In this document: in pieces, positions 1 to 8,031 of the stretch | How positions within the stretch are numbered: position 1 is the first letter of the stretch | Layout: each line of letters starts with the position of its first letter | Origin: an uncultured Acidaminococcus sp. | Lineage (GTDB): Bacteria; Bacillota_C; Negativicutes; Acidaminococcales; Acidaminococcaceae | Assembly (NCBI GenBank): GCA_900314165.1 | Contig: OMUE01000003.1 | Location: 1-15,626, forward strand | Reading direction: 5' to 3' | DNA length: 15,626 nt | Program-made: the position numbers and the translations under genes | Notes under the pieces: generated by a model | The model's database searches: none | What the model was told of the DNA's origin: nothing | Seen by the model: only the letters and a program-made list of their open reading frames with translations

Positions 1-177
1 CTGGTCATGCGGGCCGTAGCCAAGTCCGATACCCTGGCCCTGTCCATGGCCCTGAAGGGCTTCGGGCCTAACACATACCGGAACCGTCGCCCCATGAAGT
101 TCCATGCCGGCGACTACATCGCCCTATTGATCACCATCATCCTGAGCACGTATCCGTTCTGGGTGAAACATATTTAA
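1..177 (+). CDS. ecfT: ECF transporter transmembrane (T) component, C-terminal end only
   Basis: Only the last 58 codons are present; the gene begins before the window. The translated tail carries the segment LALSMALKGFG followed by a basic stretch, a hydrophobic helix (around YIALLITIILSTYPFW) and a short positive end. This matches the C-terminus of EcfT/CbiQ proteins, where a cytoplasmic coupling helix with an Ala-Arg-Gly-like motif contacts the ATPases before a last membrane helix. Here the motif reads A-L-K-G rather than A-R-G. In the family, EcfT joins two ATPases to a vitamin- or metal-binding S component in the membrane. The frame is open from base 1 and ends at TAA 175-177, whose last bases already form part of the terminator A-run. 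The call rests on a short tail, so subfamily (EcfT versus CbiQ) cannot be settled. Confidence 0.72.
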   Translation: MVMRAVAKSDTLALSMALKGFGPNTYRNRRPMKFHAGDYIALLITIILSTYPFWVKHI

Positions 178-207
178 AAAAGTCCGGGCCGGCGCCCGGA
201 CTTTTTT
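176..207 (+). terminator. Rho-independent terminator after ecfT
   Basis: An A-run (176-181) is followed by GTCCGGGC (182-189), loop CGGC, GCCCGGAC (194-201) and six T (202-207). The 8-bp GC-rich stem with flanking A and T tracts can work in both directions. It overlaps the ecfT stop codon, so it separates that transcript from tex. Confidence 0.93.
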
Positions 208-208
208 A

Positions 209-247
209 GCGAAAAGCGAAGAGTGAAGAGCGAAGAAGCGCCTGCGG
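209..247 (+). repeat. GYGAA-unit intergenic repeat, copy 1
   Basis: A run of short units of the type GCGAAAA / GCGAAGA / GTGAAGA ends in GCGCCTGCGG. The same unit series and the same GCGC-TGCGG ending recur at 13043-13085. The rest of the gap up to tex holds the multi-hairpin element at 251-312; I see no convincing promoter for tex here. Confidence 0.6.
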
Positions 248-250
248 CCT

Positions 251-312
251 GTCGCCCCCGTAGGGGGAGAGGGCCATTGCGTTAGCAATGGCGAGGGGGC
301 TGGGCAGAGCCC
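251..312 (+). repeat. Multi-hairpin intergenic element, copy 1
   Basis: Three successive hairpins are visible: CCCCC (255-259) with GGGGG (263-267), GCCATTGC (273-280) with GCAATGGC (285-292), and GGGC (302-305) with GCCC (309-312). The order and spacing, including a G-rich run between the second and third hairpins, match the element at 2603-2660 and, reversed, the one at 4511-4562. It lies in the tex leader and has no T tract, so it is not a normal terminator. Confidence 0.68.
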
Positions 313-343
313 TTTCAAAAATCTAATTCTAAGGAGAACCTCC

Positions 344-2545
344 ATGCATCAATCAGATATTTCAACGATCATCTCTTCAGAACTCCACGTGAAGCCCCAG
401 CAGGTGGAGAAGACCATAGAACTGTTGGACCAGGGCAATACGGTGCCGTTTATTGCCCGGTACCGGAAAGAAGTCACCGGGTCCCTGGAGGACGAGCAGA
501 TCCGGACGATTGAGGAGCGGCTGACAACCCTGCGAAATCTGCTGAAACGGCAGGAAGAAATCCTCTCGGCCATCGACGGTCAGGGGAAACTGACACCGGA
601 GCTGCGAAAAGCTATTGAAAGCGCCCAGAAGTTGACGGAGCTGGAAGACCTGTACCTGCCCTTCAAACAAAAACGGCGTACAAAAGCCCAAATGGCCCGG
701 GAGAAGGGACTGGAACCACTGGCCGTAAAAATGCTGCTGCAGAGGGAATTTCGCGGCACTGTGGCCCAAATCGCCACTGCCTTCGTCAATGCTGAGAAAG
801 GCGTGGCCACGGTAGAGGAGGCCATCGCCGGCGCCCAGGACATCATTGCGGAAATGATGAGCGAACACGCCAGCCTGCGGCAGGAACTGCGGCAGAGATT
901 GTGGCACCGGGGCATCCTGGCCACGGAGTGGCAGGAAGGGGACGACCCGGAGGAAGCCCAGACGTTTCTCATGTACAAGGACTACCAGGAACCCATCCAC
1001 ACCCTGCCCAGCCACCGGGTGCTGGCCATCAACCGGGGCGAGAAAAAGGGCTATCTGAAGGTCAGCGTTACCTGGGACGAAGAAGCCGTGCTGCAGCGGA
1101 TCTACCGGCGGTACATCAAGGGACCGTCCATCTATAAGGAAACCCTGGAAGAGGCCCTGACGGACGGCTACAAGCGGCTGCTGTTTCCGGCCCTGGAACG
1201 GGAAATCCGCAGTGAGCTGACAGAACAGGCAGAAGCCCAGGCAATCAAGGTCTTCGGCCTGAACCTGCAGCAGCTGCTGCTCCAGGCACCGCTGGCAGGC
1301 TACGTGGTTATGGGCCTGGATCCGGGCTATCGGACGGGCTGCAAAGTGGCCGTGGTGGATGCCACGGGCCAGGTAGTGGACCACGGGGTCATCCAGGTGA
1401 CCCAGAGCGAAGGGGCCAAGCAGGCGGCGGAACAGACGCTGCTGGGCCTCATTAAAAAGCACGGAGTCACGCTGATTTCCCTGGGCAACGGTACCGCCTC
1501 CTACGAGACGGAACAGTTCGTAGCGGCCATGATCCAGAAAAACCACCTGACACAGGTCCATTACCTCATTACCAGCGAAGCCGGAGCCTCTGTGTATTCT
1601 GCCTCCAAGCTGGCGAAAGAGGAGCTGCCCCAGTACGATGTAACCATCCGGGGCGCCGTGTCCATTGCCCGGCGGGTCCAGGATCCCTTGGCGGAACTGG
1701 TGAAGATCGAGCCCAAAGCCATTGGCGTAGGCCAGTACCAGCACGACGTGAACCAAAAGGCGCTGACCGGTACCCTGGATGGGGTTGTGGAAACGGCGGT
1801 AAACCACGTAGGAGTGGACCTGAATACCGCCAGCCCGTCCCTGCTGAGCCATGTGGCGGGCATTACGGCAGCAACGGCCAAAAATATTGTGGAATACCGA
1901 AACGCTCATGGCCGTTTTGAAGCAAGAAAAGAGCTGCTGAAGGTGCCCCGGCTGGGACCGGCGGCCTTTACCCAGTGCGCAGGGTTTATGCGGATCCACG
2001 GGGGCCAATCTCCCTTGGATGATACGCCCGTCCATCCGGAATCCTATAAACTGGCGGAGCAGATTCTGGGGAAATTAGGTTTCGGCCTGCAGGATCTGCA
2101 GGACAAGGACAAGCTGGCCCTGCTGGCCGCTAAACGGAAACGGGTCAATGAAGAAAAATTGGCGGCTGAGCTGCAGGCCGGCGTGCCTACGGTCCACGAT
2201 ATCCTGGACGCCCTGGTGGCGCCCGGACGGGATCCCAGAGCGGATCTGCCGGCGCCCATGACAAGGCAGGCCGTGGTAAAGCTGTCCGACATCCAGGTGG
2301 GCACTATCATGCGGGGCACGGTCCGGAATATTACGGACTTCGGGGCCTTTGTGGACATTGGCATCAAGACCGCGGGTTTGGTCCACATCAGCCAGCTGAG
2401 CAGCCGCCATATCAAGCACCCCTCCGAAGCCGTGTCCGTGGGCGACATCGTCACCGTGAAGGTCATCAGTGTGGACGAGAAACGGGGACGGATCGGGCTG
2501 ACGATGAAGGGGCTGGATAAAGTGAAAAGGACGCCCTGCCTGTAG
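344..2545 (+). CDS. tex: Tex family S1 RNA-binding domain protein (transcription accessory protein)
   Basis: A 733-residue protein, the usual length for Tex, a cytoplasmic nucleic-acid-binding factor linked in other bacteria to transcription, toxin expression and stress survival. The N-terminal Tex domain has the conserved GNTVPFIARYRKEVTG segment (residues 31-46). A YqgF/RNase H-like domain starts near residue 321 with MGLDPGYRTG. Tandem helix-hairpin-helix segments lie at about 490-555 (LNTASPSLLSHVAGI, then LKVPRLGPAAF). A C-terminal S1 domain spans about 652-722 (VGTIMRGTVRNITDFGAFVD). The ATG at 344 is 7 bases after AAGGAG (331-336) and gives the standard N-terminus. The gene stands alone between two terminators, with repeat elements on both sides. 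Nothing in the sequence looks damaged. Confidence 0.97.
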   Translation: MHQSDISTIISSELHVKPQQVEKTIELLDQGNTVPFIARYRKEVTGSLEDEQIRTIEERLTTLRNLLKRQEEILSAIDGQGKLTPELRKAIESAQKLTELEDLYLPFKQKRRTKAQMAREKGLEPLAVKMLLQREFRGTVAQIATAFVNAEKGVATVEEAIAGAQDIIAEMMSEHASLRQELRQRLWHRGILATEWQEGDDPEEAQTFLMYKDYQEPIHTLPSHRVLAINRGEKKGYLKVSVTWDEEAVLQRIYRRYIKGPSIYKETLEEALTDGYKRLLFPALEREIRSELTEQAEAQAIKVFGLNLQQLLLQAPLAGYVVMGLDPGYRTGCKVAVVDATGQVVDHGVIQVTQSEGAKQAAEQTLLGLIKKHGVTLISLGNGTASYETEQFVAAMIQKNHLTQVHYLITSEAGASVYSASKLAKEELPQYDVTIRGAVSIARRVQDPLAELVKIEPKAIGVGQYQHDVNQKALTGTLDGVVETAVNHVGVDLNTASPSLLSHVAGITAATAKNIVEYRNAHGRFEARKELLKVPRLGPAAFTQCAGFMRIHGGQSPLDDTPVHPESYKLAEQILGKLGFGLQDLQDKDKLALLAAKRKRVNEEKLAAELQAGVPTVHDILDALVAPGRDPRADLPAPMTRQAVVKLSDIQVGTIMRGTVRNITDFGAFVDIGIKTAGLVHISQLSSRHIKHPSEAVSVGDIVTVKVISVDEKRGRIGLTMKGLDKVKRTPCL

Positions 2546-2682
2546 TGGGCTGGTGTGCTAGTTTGATAGTGGTCTAGTGACGCTCTGCACGTCCTGAATC
2601 CGGCCCCCTCTGGGGGCGGGGTACCGTTGCTTGCAACGGTGGTGGGGGCGTCCGGAGGACAAGGCCAGGCTGTTTGTAAATT
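2546..2682 (+). repeat. tex 3' spacer with multi-hairpin element, copy 2
   Basis: The spacer starts with a low-complexity stretch built from CTAGT/GATAGT-like units (2556-2580). The multi-hairpin element follows at 2603-2660: GCCCCC with GGGGGC (2603-2617), ACCGTTGC (2623-2630) with GCAACGGT (2633-2640), and GTCC (2650-2653) with GGAC (2657-2660). It has the same order as copy 1 at 251-312, with arms that differ in sequence but stay complementary. Confidence 0.66.
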
Positions 2683-2734
2683 AAAAAAACGCTGTAGTCT
2701 TCAGCAGAAATGCTGGGGGCTGCAGCGATTTTTT
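2683..2734 (+). terminator. Rho-independent terminator after tex
   Basis: Seven A (2683-2689) precede CGCTGTAG, which pairs with CTGCAGCG (one G-U) across 2690-2727. The stem is capped by an inner helix, CAGCA-GAAA-TGCTG (2702-2715), with a GNRA-type tetraloop, and is followed by A and six T (2728-2734). This ends the tex transcript and insulates the peptide transporter. Confidence 0.9.
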
Positions 2735-2830
2735 ATAAAAAGAAAATTCTGGCTTTATGGTTTTACATATATCATATGAAACAGTTTTAGCGTATTAGCA
2801 AAGTAAAGTGTGACAAAAATGTGAAATTTA

Positions 2831-2858
2831 TTTTACCGAACGTAGAAATCTATATAAT
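2831..2858 (+). promoter_or_regulatory. Promoter of the peptide transporter operon
   Basis: A perfect -10 box TATAAT (2853-2858) lies in an AT-rich region about 95 bases before the first binding-protein gene. A weak -35 is TTTACC (2832-2837, spacer 15) or TTTTAC (2831-2836, spacer 16). The weak -35 suggests help from a regulator. Inverted GAACGTA/TACGTTC arms flank the -10 box. Confidence 0.6.
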
Positions 2859-2869
2859 TAAATACGTTC
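2838..2869. promoter_or_regulatory. Candidate operator: inverted repeat around the -10 box
   Basis: GAACGTA (2838-2844) and TACGTTC (2863-2869) form a perfect 7-bp inverted repeat with an 18-base spacer that contains the TATAAT. A dimeric regulator bound here would cover the RNA polymerase site, so repression is the simple prediction. No regulator gene is present in the window. Confidence 0.42.
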
Positions 2870-2951
2870 ATATACTCGTTACATAATTGAAGAGAAAAAC
2901 GAAAAACATGCAAAAAATTGTATGAATTAACTGCTAATGAGGGGTGTTGTT

Positions 2952-4502
2952 ATGAAGAAAACATGGAAAAGGATTGCAGGAGGAGTTTTATCAGGATTGT
3001 TAGCCTTGAGCCTTGTAGCCGGCTGCGGTGGCGGAGGCTCTAAATCCAGTGGCGGCAGCAGTGGTGGCGGCAAGAAAGGAACTATCAATATTTCTCTGCA
3101 CCAGGATCCGCCAAAACTGGATCCAATGTTGTCTACGGCCTTTGTGGACCGGATTGTATTCCAAAGTGTGTTTGATAAACTGGTGGATTTGGATGCTAAG
3201 GGAAACATCGTCCCTATGCTGGCGGAAAAATGGGAAATCAGCCCGGACGGCCTGACGTACACATTCCACCTGAAGAAAGGCGTGAAGTTCCACGATGGCA
3301 CGGACTTCAACGCAGAGGCTGTGAAATTTACGCTGGAACGGAATAAGCAGAAAGGTTCCAGCCGGAGAGGGGATTTGTCCTTCGTAAAAGAGATTGCCGT
3401 GAAAGACCCGCAAACCGTTGTACTGACCCTAAGCAAGCCTTATGCACCGCTCCTGAGTCAGTTGACGGACCGGGCAGGCATGATTGTGTCTCCGGCAGCG
3501 GCAAAGAAAGCGGGAGATAAATTCCTGAACAATCCGGTGGGTACCGGCCCGTATAAATTCAAGGAAAGAAAGAAGGGCGCCCAGATTGTTTTGGAAAAGA
3601 ACAAGGACTACTGGAAGAAAGGCTCTCCTAAAGCAGATACTCTGGTGTTCAAAATTATGAACGATGCTAACGTAGCACTGCTGAACCTGAAGAGTGGCCA
3701 GCTGGACATGACGAACCGGTTCCCCCTGAACGAAGTGAATAACTTCAAGTCTGACAAGAAGATTGGGGTCATCAATGAAGCGGGCCCTGGCTTCAAAGGG
3801 TATATGCTGAACCTGAAGGATCCTCTATTCCAGGATAAGCGGGTTCGTCAGGCACTTGACAAACTGATCGACCGGGAAGCTCTGGTGAAGGTAGCCTTGT
3901 TTGGTGTAGGGACGCCGGCCCGTTCCGTCCTGTCTCCGACCAGCTGGGCTTATGACGCAGCTTTGGATAAACCGACGGCTCCGGACGTGGAAGGAGCCAA
4001 GAAACTGCTGGCTGCTGCCGGCAAGGCTGATGGCTTTACGTTTACTCTGATGACGGATCAGGATCCCGTATCCGCTCAAATTGCTCAGCTGGTTCAGAAA
4101 CAGCTAAAGGTTGCCAATATTACTATGAATATTCAAAAGCAGGACTTTGGTACATTGCTGGATCGTTCCGAACGGGGCGACTTCCAGATGTCCATGATTG
4201 GCTGGAGCGGCCGGACAGATCCTGATGGTAACATGTACAGCTGGTATTATACAGGTGCCTACAATAACTACATGAAATACAGCAATCCGAAAGTGGATGA
4301 GCTGCTGGATCAGGGTCGTATGCTAACGGATCAGAATCAGCGGAAACAAGTGTATAAACAGATTATGACTATTGTGGGTGACGATTTGCCGTACCTGGTG
4401 CTGTATCATGAAAATAATGTGTTCGGTTTATCTAAGGCCATCAATGGTTTCACGGCCATTCCCGATGGTATGATCCGCACTGTGGATATGGAGAAGAAAT
4501 AG
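2952..4502 (+). CDS. Peptide ABC transporter substrate-binding lipoprotein, copy 1 (SBP_bac_5 family)
   Basis: A 516-residue extracytoplasmic binding protein that should deliver peptides to the DppBC-type permease. A lipoprotein signal peptide ends in the lipobox L-V-A-G-C with the lipid-carrying Cys at residue 25, followed by a Gly/Ser linker. The family 5 signature region is present (AEKWEISPDGLTYTF, then FHDGTDFNAEAVKF), as is the later GWSGRTDPDGN segment. I chose ATG 2952 because GAGGGGTG lies just upstream and the signal peptide then begins M-K-K; an in-frame ATG at 2937 would overlap that ribosome site. It is the first gene after the promoter, 125 bases ahead of a near-copy. The precise ligand cannot be read from sequence: dipeptide, oligopeptide or glutathione-type binding are all possible. 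Confidence 0.93.
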   Translation: MKKTWKRIAGGVLSGLLALSLVAGCGGGGSKSSGGSSGGGKKGTINISLHQDPPKLDPMLSTAFVDRIVFQSVFDKLVDLDAKGNIVPMLAEKWEISPDGLTYTFHLKKGVKFHDGTDFNAEAVKFTLERNKQKGSSRRGDLSFVKEIAVKDPQTVVLTLSKPYAPLLSQLTDRAGMIVSPAAAKKAGDKFLNNPVGTGPYKFKERKKGAQIVLEKNKDYWKKGSPKADTLVFKIMNDANVALLNLKSGQLDMTNRFPLNEVNNFKSDKKIGVINEAGPGFKGYMLNLKDPLFQDKRVRQALDKLIDREALVKVALFGVGTPARSVLSPTSWAYDAALDKPTAPDVEGAKKLLAAAGKADGFTFTLMTDQDPVSAQIAQLVQKQLKVANITMNIQKQDFGTLLDRSERGDFQMSMIGWSGRTDPDGNMYSWYYTGAYNNYMKYSNPKVDELLDQGRMLTDQNQRKQVYKQIMTIVGDDLPYLVLYHENNVFGLSKAINGFTAIPDGMIRTVDMEKK

Positions 4503-4510
4503 GATAATAA

Positions 4511-4562
4511 ACCCACCACCATTTTGCTGTGCAAAATGGTCCCCCGCCCTTGAAAAGGGCGG
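4511..4562 (-). repeat. Multi-hairpin intergenic element, copy 3 (reverse orientation)
   Basis: ACCATTTTGC (4518-4527) pairs with GCAAAATGGT (4531-4540), then CCGCCCTT (4544-4551) pairs with AAGGGCGG (4555-4562). Read on the minus strand it has the same order as copies 1 and 2, without the third small hairpin. Placed between the two binding-protein genes and lacking a T tract, it may protect the upstream mRNA end or partly stop transcription, but that is inference. Confidence 0.66.
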
Positions 4563-4627
4563 ACATAAAGAGAAATAGAAACTAGCCGGAAAAGGCAGAT
4601 TCAACATTCAAATGAGGGGTGAATGAG

Positions 4628-6175
4628 ATGAAAAAATCATGGAAAAAGCTTGCTGGCAGCGTTTTAGCAGGGGTATTGGCTCTGAGCTTGGTGGCCGGCT
4701 GCGGTGGCGGAGGTTCTAAATCCAGTGGCAGCAGCGGTAGTGGCAAGAAGGGGTCCATCAATATCTCCCTGCATCAGGACCCGCCAAAGCTGGATCCTAT
4801 GCCGTCCACGGCTTTTGTAGACCGGATTGTGTTCCAGAGCATTTTTGACAAACTGGTGGATTTGGACGCTAAAGGAAACATCATCCCTATGCTGGCGGAA
4901 AAATGGGAAATCAGTCCTGACGGCCTGACCTACACCTTCCACCTGAAGAAGGGCGTGAAATTCCACGATGGCACGGATTTTAACGCAGAAGCCGTGAAGT
5001 TTACCCTGGAACGGAATAAACAGAAAGGTTCCAGCCGGAGAAGTGAACTGTCTTTTGTGAAGGAAGTCACAGTAAAAGACCCGCTAACCGTAGTACTGAC
5101 CTTGAGTAAACCCTATGCGCCGCTGCTGAGCCAGCTGACGGACCGGGCAGGCATGATTGTGTCTCCTACAGCTGTGAAGAAGGACGGGGATAAGTTTATC
5201 AACCATCCTATCGGCACCGGCCCGTACAAGTTCAAGGAAAGAAAGAAGGGCGCCCAGATCGTCCTGGAAAAGAACAAGGATTACTGGAAGAAGGATGCAG
5301 CTAAGGCTGATACCCTTGTGTTCAAGATTATGAACGACGCTAACGTAGCCCTGCTGAACCTGAAGAGTGGCCAGCTGGATATGACGAACCGGTTCCCTCT
5401 GAACGAAGTGAACAACTTCAAATCCGACAAGAAGATCAGCGTTATCAACGAAGCCGGCCCTGGCTTCAAAGGTTACGTGTTGAATACGAAAGATCCCCTG
5501 TTCCAGGATAAACGGGTGCGCCAGGCTATCGACAAGCTCATCGACCGGGAAGCTATCGTAAAGGTAGCTATGTTCGGCGTGGGTACGCCGGCCCGTTCTC
5601 CTCTGTCTCCGACCAGCTGGGCTTACGATGCTGCACTGGATAAACCGACAGCACCGGACGTGGAAGGAGCAAAGAAACTGCTGGCTGCTGCCGGCAAGGG
5701 CAATGGCTTTAAGTTTACCATGCTGACGGATAATGATCCGTTGTCCGCCCAGGTATGCCAACTGGTTCAAAAACAGCTGAAGGCTGCCAACATCACCATG
5801 GAAATCCAAAAACAGGACTTTGGTACACTGCTGGATCGGACGAAGAAAGGTGATTTCCAAGGCTCTATGACGGGCTGGAGCGGCCGCACGGATCCTGATG
5901 GGAACCTGTACAACTGGTTCTATACGGGAGCGCCTAACAACTATATGAAGTACGATAACGCTAAAGTGGACGAACTGCTGGATCAGGGCCGTATGGTTAC
6001 GGATCAGAACAAACGGAAAGAAATCTACAAGCAGCTCATGACCATCCTGCTGGACGATATGCCTTATGTGGTGCTGTACCACGAAAACAACGTGTTCGGT
6101 CTGTCCAAGGCGATTACGGGCTTTACGCCTATTCCGGACGGCATGATCCGCACCGTGGGTATGGAAAAGAAATAA
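4628..6175 (+). CDS. Peptide ABC transporter substrate-binding lipoprotein, copy 2 (SBP_bac_5 family)
   Basis: A 515-residue paralogue of the preceding gene. It has the same lipoprotein signal peptide (Cys at residue 25), Gly/Ser linker and family 5 segments. By my hand alignment the mature parts differ at roughly 26 positions in the first two thirds but about 34 in the last third, so the C-terminal part has changed faster. ATG 4628 is preferred over GTG 4619: both copies share the 11-base leader AATGAGGGGTG, whose GAGGGG lies at the right distance from ATG 4628, and GTG 4619 would overlap it. It is 25 bases from the permease gene, so it is surely cotranscribed with it. Two binding proteins feeding one transporter usually broaden substrate range; the ligand itself is unknown. 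Confidence 0.93.
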   Translation: MKKSWKKLAGSVLAGVLALSLVAGCGGGGSKSSGSSGSGKKGSINISLHQDPPKLDPMPSTAFVDRIVFQSIFDKLVDLDAKGNIIPMLAEKWEISPDGLTYTFHLKKGVKFHDGTDFNAEAVKFTLERNKQKGSSRRSELSFVKEVTVKDPLTVVLTLSKPYAPLLSQLTDRAGMIVSPTAVKKDGDKFINHPIGTGPYKFKERKKGAQIVLEKNKDYWKKDAAKADTLVFKIMNDANVALLNLKSGQLDMTNRFPLNEVNNFKSDKKISVINEAGPGFKGYVLNTKDPLFQDKRVRQAIDKLIDREAIVKVAMFGVGTPARSPLSPTSWAYDAALDKPTAPDVEGAKKLLAAAGKGNGFKFTMLTDNDPLSAQVCQLVQKQLKAANITMEIQKQDFGTLLDRTKKGDFQGSMTGWSGRTDPDGNLYNWFYTGAPNNYMKYDNAKVDELLDQGRMVTDQNKRKEIYKQLMTILLDDMPYVVLYHENNVFGLSKAITGFTPIPDGMIRTVGMEKK

Positions 6176-6200
6176 CAGTCTATAAATTGGGGTGTAAGGA

Positions 6201-7154
6201 ATGAAAATCATTTTAAAAAGGATAGTGGCTTCTATACCGGTACTGTTCCTGGTGAGCGTAATCGTTTTCCTTATGCTTCAGTTATTGCCAGGGGATCCGG
6301 CAACGGTCATCCTGGGGGTAGAAGCGACTCCGGACGCAGTAGAAGCGTTGCGGAACCAGTTAGGGCTCAACAGGCCTCTGATTGTACAATATGCGGACTG
6401 GATGGGACATGTTTTGCAGGGAGATTTGGGCAAGTCCCTGGTGGATGGTACCAGTGTGAACCAGCTTATTGCGGAACGGCTGCCGGCCACTATAGAGCTG
6501 GCCATCGGTTCTTTCCTGGTAGCCCTCTTGATTGCCCTGCCCTGCGGCATCCTGTCTGCTGCCAAACCGAATACGATTGTTGATCATCTCTGTACGTTTA
6601 TTTCGTTAATCGGTATGTCCATCCCTCATTTCTGGCTGGGCATGATGTGCATCATCATCGTAGCTGTGGAGCTGGAATTACTTCCAGCTTCCGGCTATGT
6701 GCCATTTTTTGATGACCCTGAAGAAAATCTGAAGACGATCATCCTGCCGGTTATCGCTACCGGTTTCCGGGAATCCGCTGTGCTCATGCGGATGGTGCGC
6801 AGCTCTATGCTGGAAGTCCTGCAGTCCGATTATATCCGTACGGCTCGGGCCAAAGGGTTGGCAGAAATCGTCGTGCTGTTCGGCCATGCGTTGAAGAATG
6901 CCATGATCCCTGTCATCACGACCAGCGGTATTATGCTGGCCAGCCTGTTGGGGGGCCTGGTCATTACGGAGACGATTTTCAACATTCCCGGGTATGGCAA
7001 ACTCATTGTGGACTCTGTATTCAACCGTGACTTCATTACGGTGCAGAGTACGATCCTGATTTCGGCAGCGTGCGTCGTAGTCATCAATATTGTAGTTGAC
7101 CTTCTGTATGCTATCGTAGATCCCCGGATCCGTCTAGGGAAGGAGGGGAAATAA
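6201..7154 (+). CDS. dppB: Peptide ABC transporter permease, DppB/OppB type
   Basis: A 317-residue inner-membrane permease, the usual length for DppB-type subunits. A first hydrophobic helix is at about residues 9-30 (IPVLFLVSVIVFLML), followed by the family's extracytoplasmic segment with LPGDPA and LGLNRP. The cytoplasmic EAA loop, which docks on the ATPase, lies near residues 213-238 (RTARAKGL, then FGHALKNAMIPV), with later membrane helices up to the basic C-terminus. ATG 6201 follows GGGGTGTAAGGA. The stop codon is separated from the next start by one base, so translation is probably coupled. It pairs with the DppC-type permease to make the channel. The gene symbol reflects family membership, not proven dipeptide specificity. 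Confidence 0.94.
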   Translation: MKIILKRIVASIPVLFLVSVIVFLMLQLLPGDPATVILGVEATPDAVEALRNQLGLNRPLIVQYADWMGHVLQGDLGKSLVDGTSVNQLIAERLPATIELAIGSFLVALLIALPCGILSAAKPNTIVDHLCTFISLIGMSIPHFWLGMMCIIIVAVELELLPASGYVPFFDDPEENLKTIILPVIATGFRESAVLMRMVRSSMLEVLQSDYIRTARAKGLAEIVVLFGHALKNAMIPVITTSGIMLASLLGGLVITETIFNIPGYGKLIVDSVFNRDFITVQSTILISAACVVVINIVVDLLYAIVDPRIRLGKEGK

Positions 7155-7155
7155 C

Positions 7156-8016
7156 ATGGCAGCACAGAAAAACTCTATTTTACGGCTCATGGTCAAGCGG
7201 TACTGTAGTAACAAGCAGGCACTCCTGGGCGCCGGCATCATCCTGCTGTTGATCTTGTTTGCTCTGGCGGCTCCTTTGATTGCGCCTTACGATCCTGTGT
7301 TTGACCAGGATTACAATGCAGTGCTGAAAGCTCCCGGTGGTGCCCATATCTTCGGCACGGACGATTTGGGCCGGGATACCTTCTCCCGGCTGGTGTACGG
7401 TGCCAGACTGACCTCTGCGGCAGCCATCCTGCCTGTAGCTTTTGCCTTCCTGGTAGGGGTTCCTATCGGACTGTACAGTGGCTATAAAGGCGGCTTTATG
7501 GACCAGTGGGTCATTACCCGGATTGTAGACGCCATGCAGGCATTCCCGTCCATGGTGCTGGCTCTGGCCCTGGCGGCTATGTTAGGCGGCGGTTTTGGCA
7601 ATGCCATGCTGGCTATCGGCATTGGTTTCCTGCCGGCCTTTATCCGCATTACGAGAGCTCAGGTCATCCAACTGAAGAATCTGGAATACGTGGAAGCTGC
7701 CCGTTCCATCGGCTGTTCCGACCTGCGCATCGCTCTGGTGCACATCCTGCCCAACGTGATGCCTACGCTGTTAGTACAGATTACGCTGGCCATGGCTTCG
7801 GCTATTATTTCCGAGGCCGGCCTGTCCTATATCGGGTTGGGGGCCAGCCCTGAGCAGCCCAGCTGGGGTTCCATGCTGAGGACGGCCCAGAGCTACCTGA
7901 GCACCCAGCCCTGGGTAGCTGTATTCCCTGGCCTTTCTATTTCTATTGTCGTACTAGGCTTCAATATGATGGGTGACGGTCTGCGCCGGGCACTGGATCC
8001 AAAAATCAAACAGTAA
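7156..8016 (+). CDS. dppC: Peptide ABC transporter permease, DppC/OppC type
   Basis: A 286-residue inner-membrane permease. The N-terminus carries the OppC_N pattern: a first helix near residues 19-37 (LLGAGIILLLILFAL), then APYDP and the conserved HIFGTDDLGRD before the transport domain. The EAA loop is at about residues 180-203 (EAARSIGCSDL, then HILPNVMP), and a later helix contains ISEAGLSYIGLG, typical of the family. The start overlaps no other gene, but AGGAGGGG (7141-7148) inside the end of dppB serves as its ribosome site, and only one base separates the genes. It ends 15 bases before the first ATPase gene. Together with the preceding gene it forms the membrane channel. Confidence 0.94.
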   Translation: MAAQKNSILRLMVKRYCSNKQALLGAGIILLLILFALAAPLIAPYDPVFDQDYNAVLKAPGGAHIFGTDDLGRDTFSRLVYGARLTSAAAILPVAFAFLVGVPIGLYSGYKGGFMDQWVITRIVDAMQAFPSMVLALALAAMLGGGFGNAMLAIGIGFLPAFIRITRAQVIQLKNLEYVEAARSIGCSDLRIALVHILPNVMPTLLVQITLAMASAIISEAGLSYIGLGASPEQPSWGSMLRTAQSYLSTQPWVAVFPGLSISIVVLGFNMMGDGLRRALDPKIKQ

Positions 8017-8031
8017 GGGAAGGTGCTTGGG

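Larger units (their letters stand above)
2941..6175 (+). repeat. Tandem gene duplication (two binding-protein genes)
   Basis: The units run from the shared leader and start codon to the stop of each gene (2941-4502 and 4617-6175). They are collinear with only one codon of length difference, in the Gly/Ser linker. The intervening 125 bases hold the multi-hairpin element and no gene. Confidence 0.9.

Noticed and set aside
377..2035. Long minus-strand open frame opposite tex
   Set aside because: It lies wholly against the well-supported tex gene, has a low-complexity His/Gln/Leu composition typical of an antisense shadow, and shows no known motif.
4502..4627. Factor-independent terminator between the two binding-protein genes
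   Set aside because: The hairpins are strong, but neither is followed by a T tract, and the same element occurs elsewhere as a dispersed repeat, so it is listed as a repeat.
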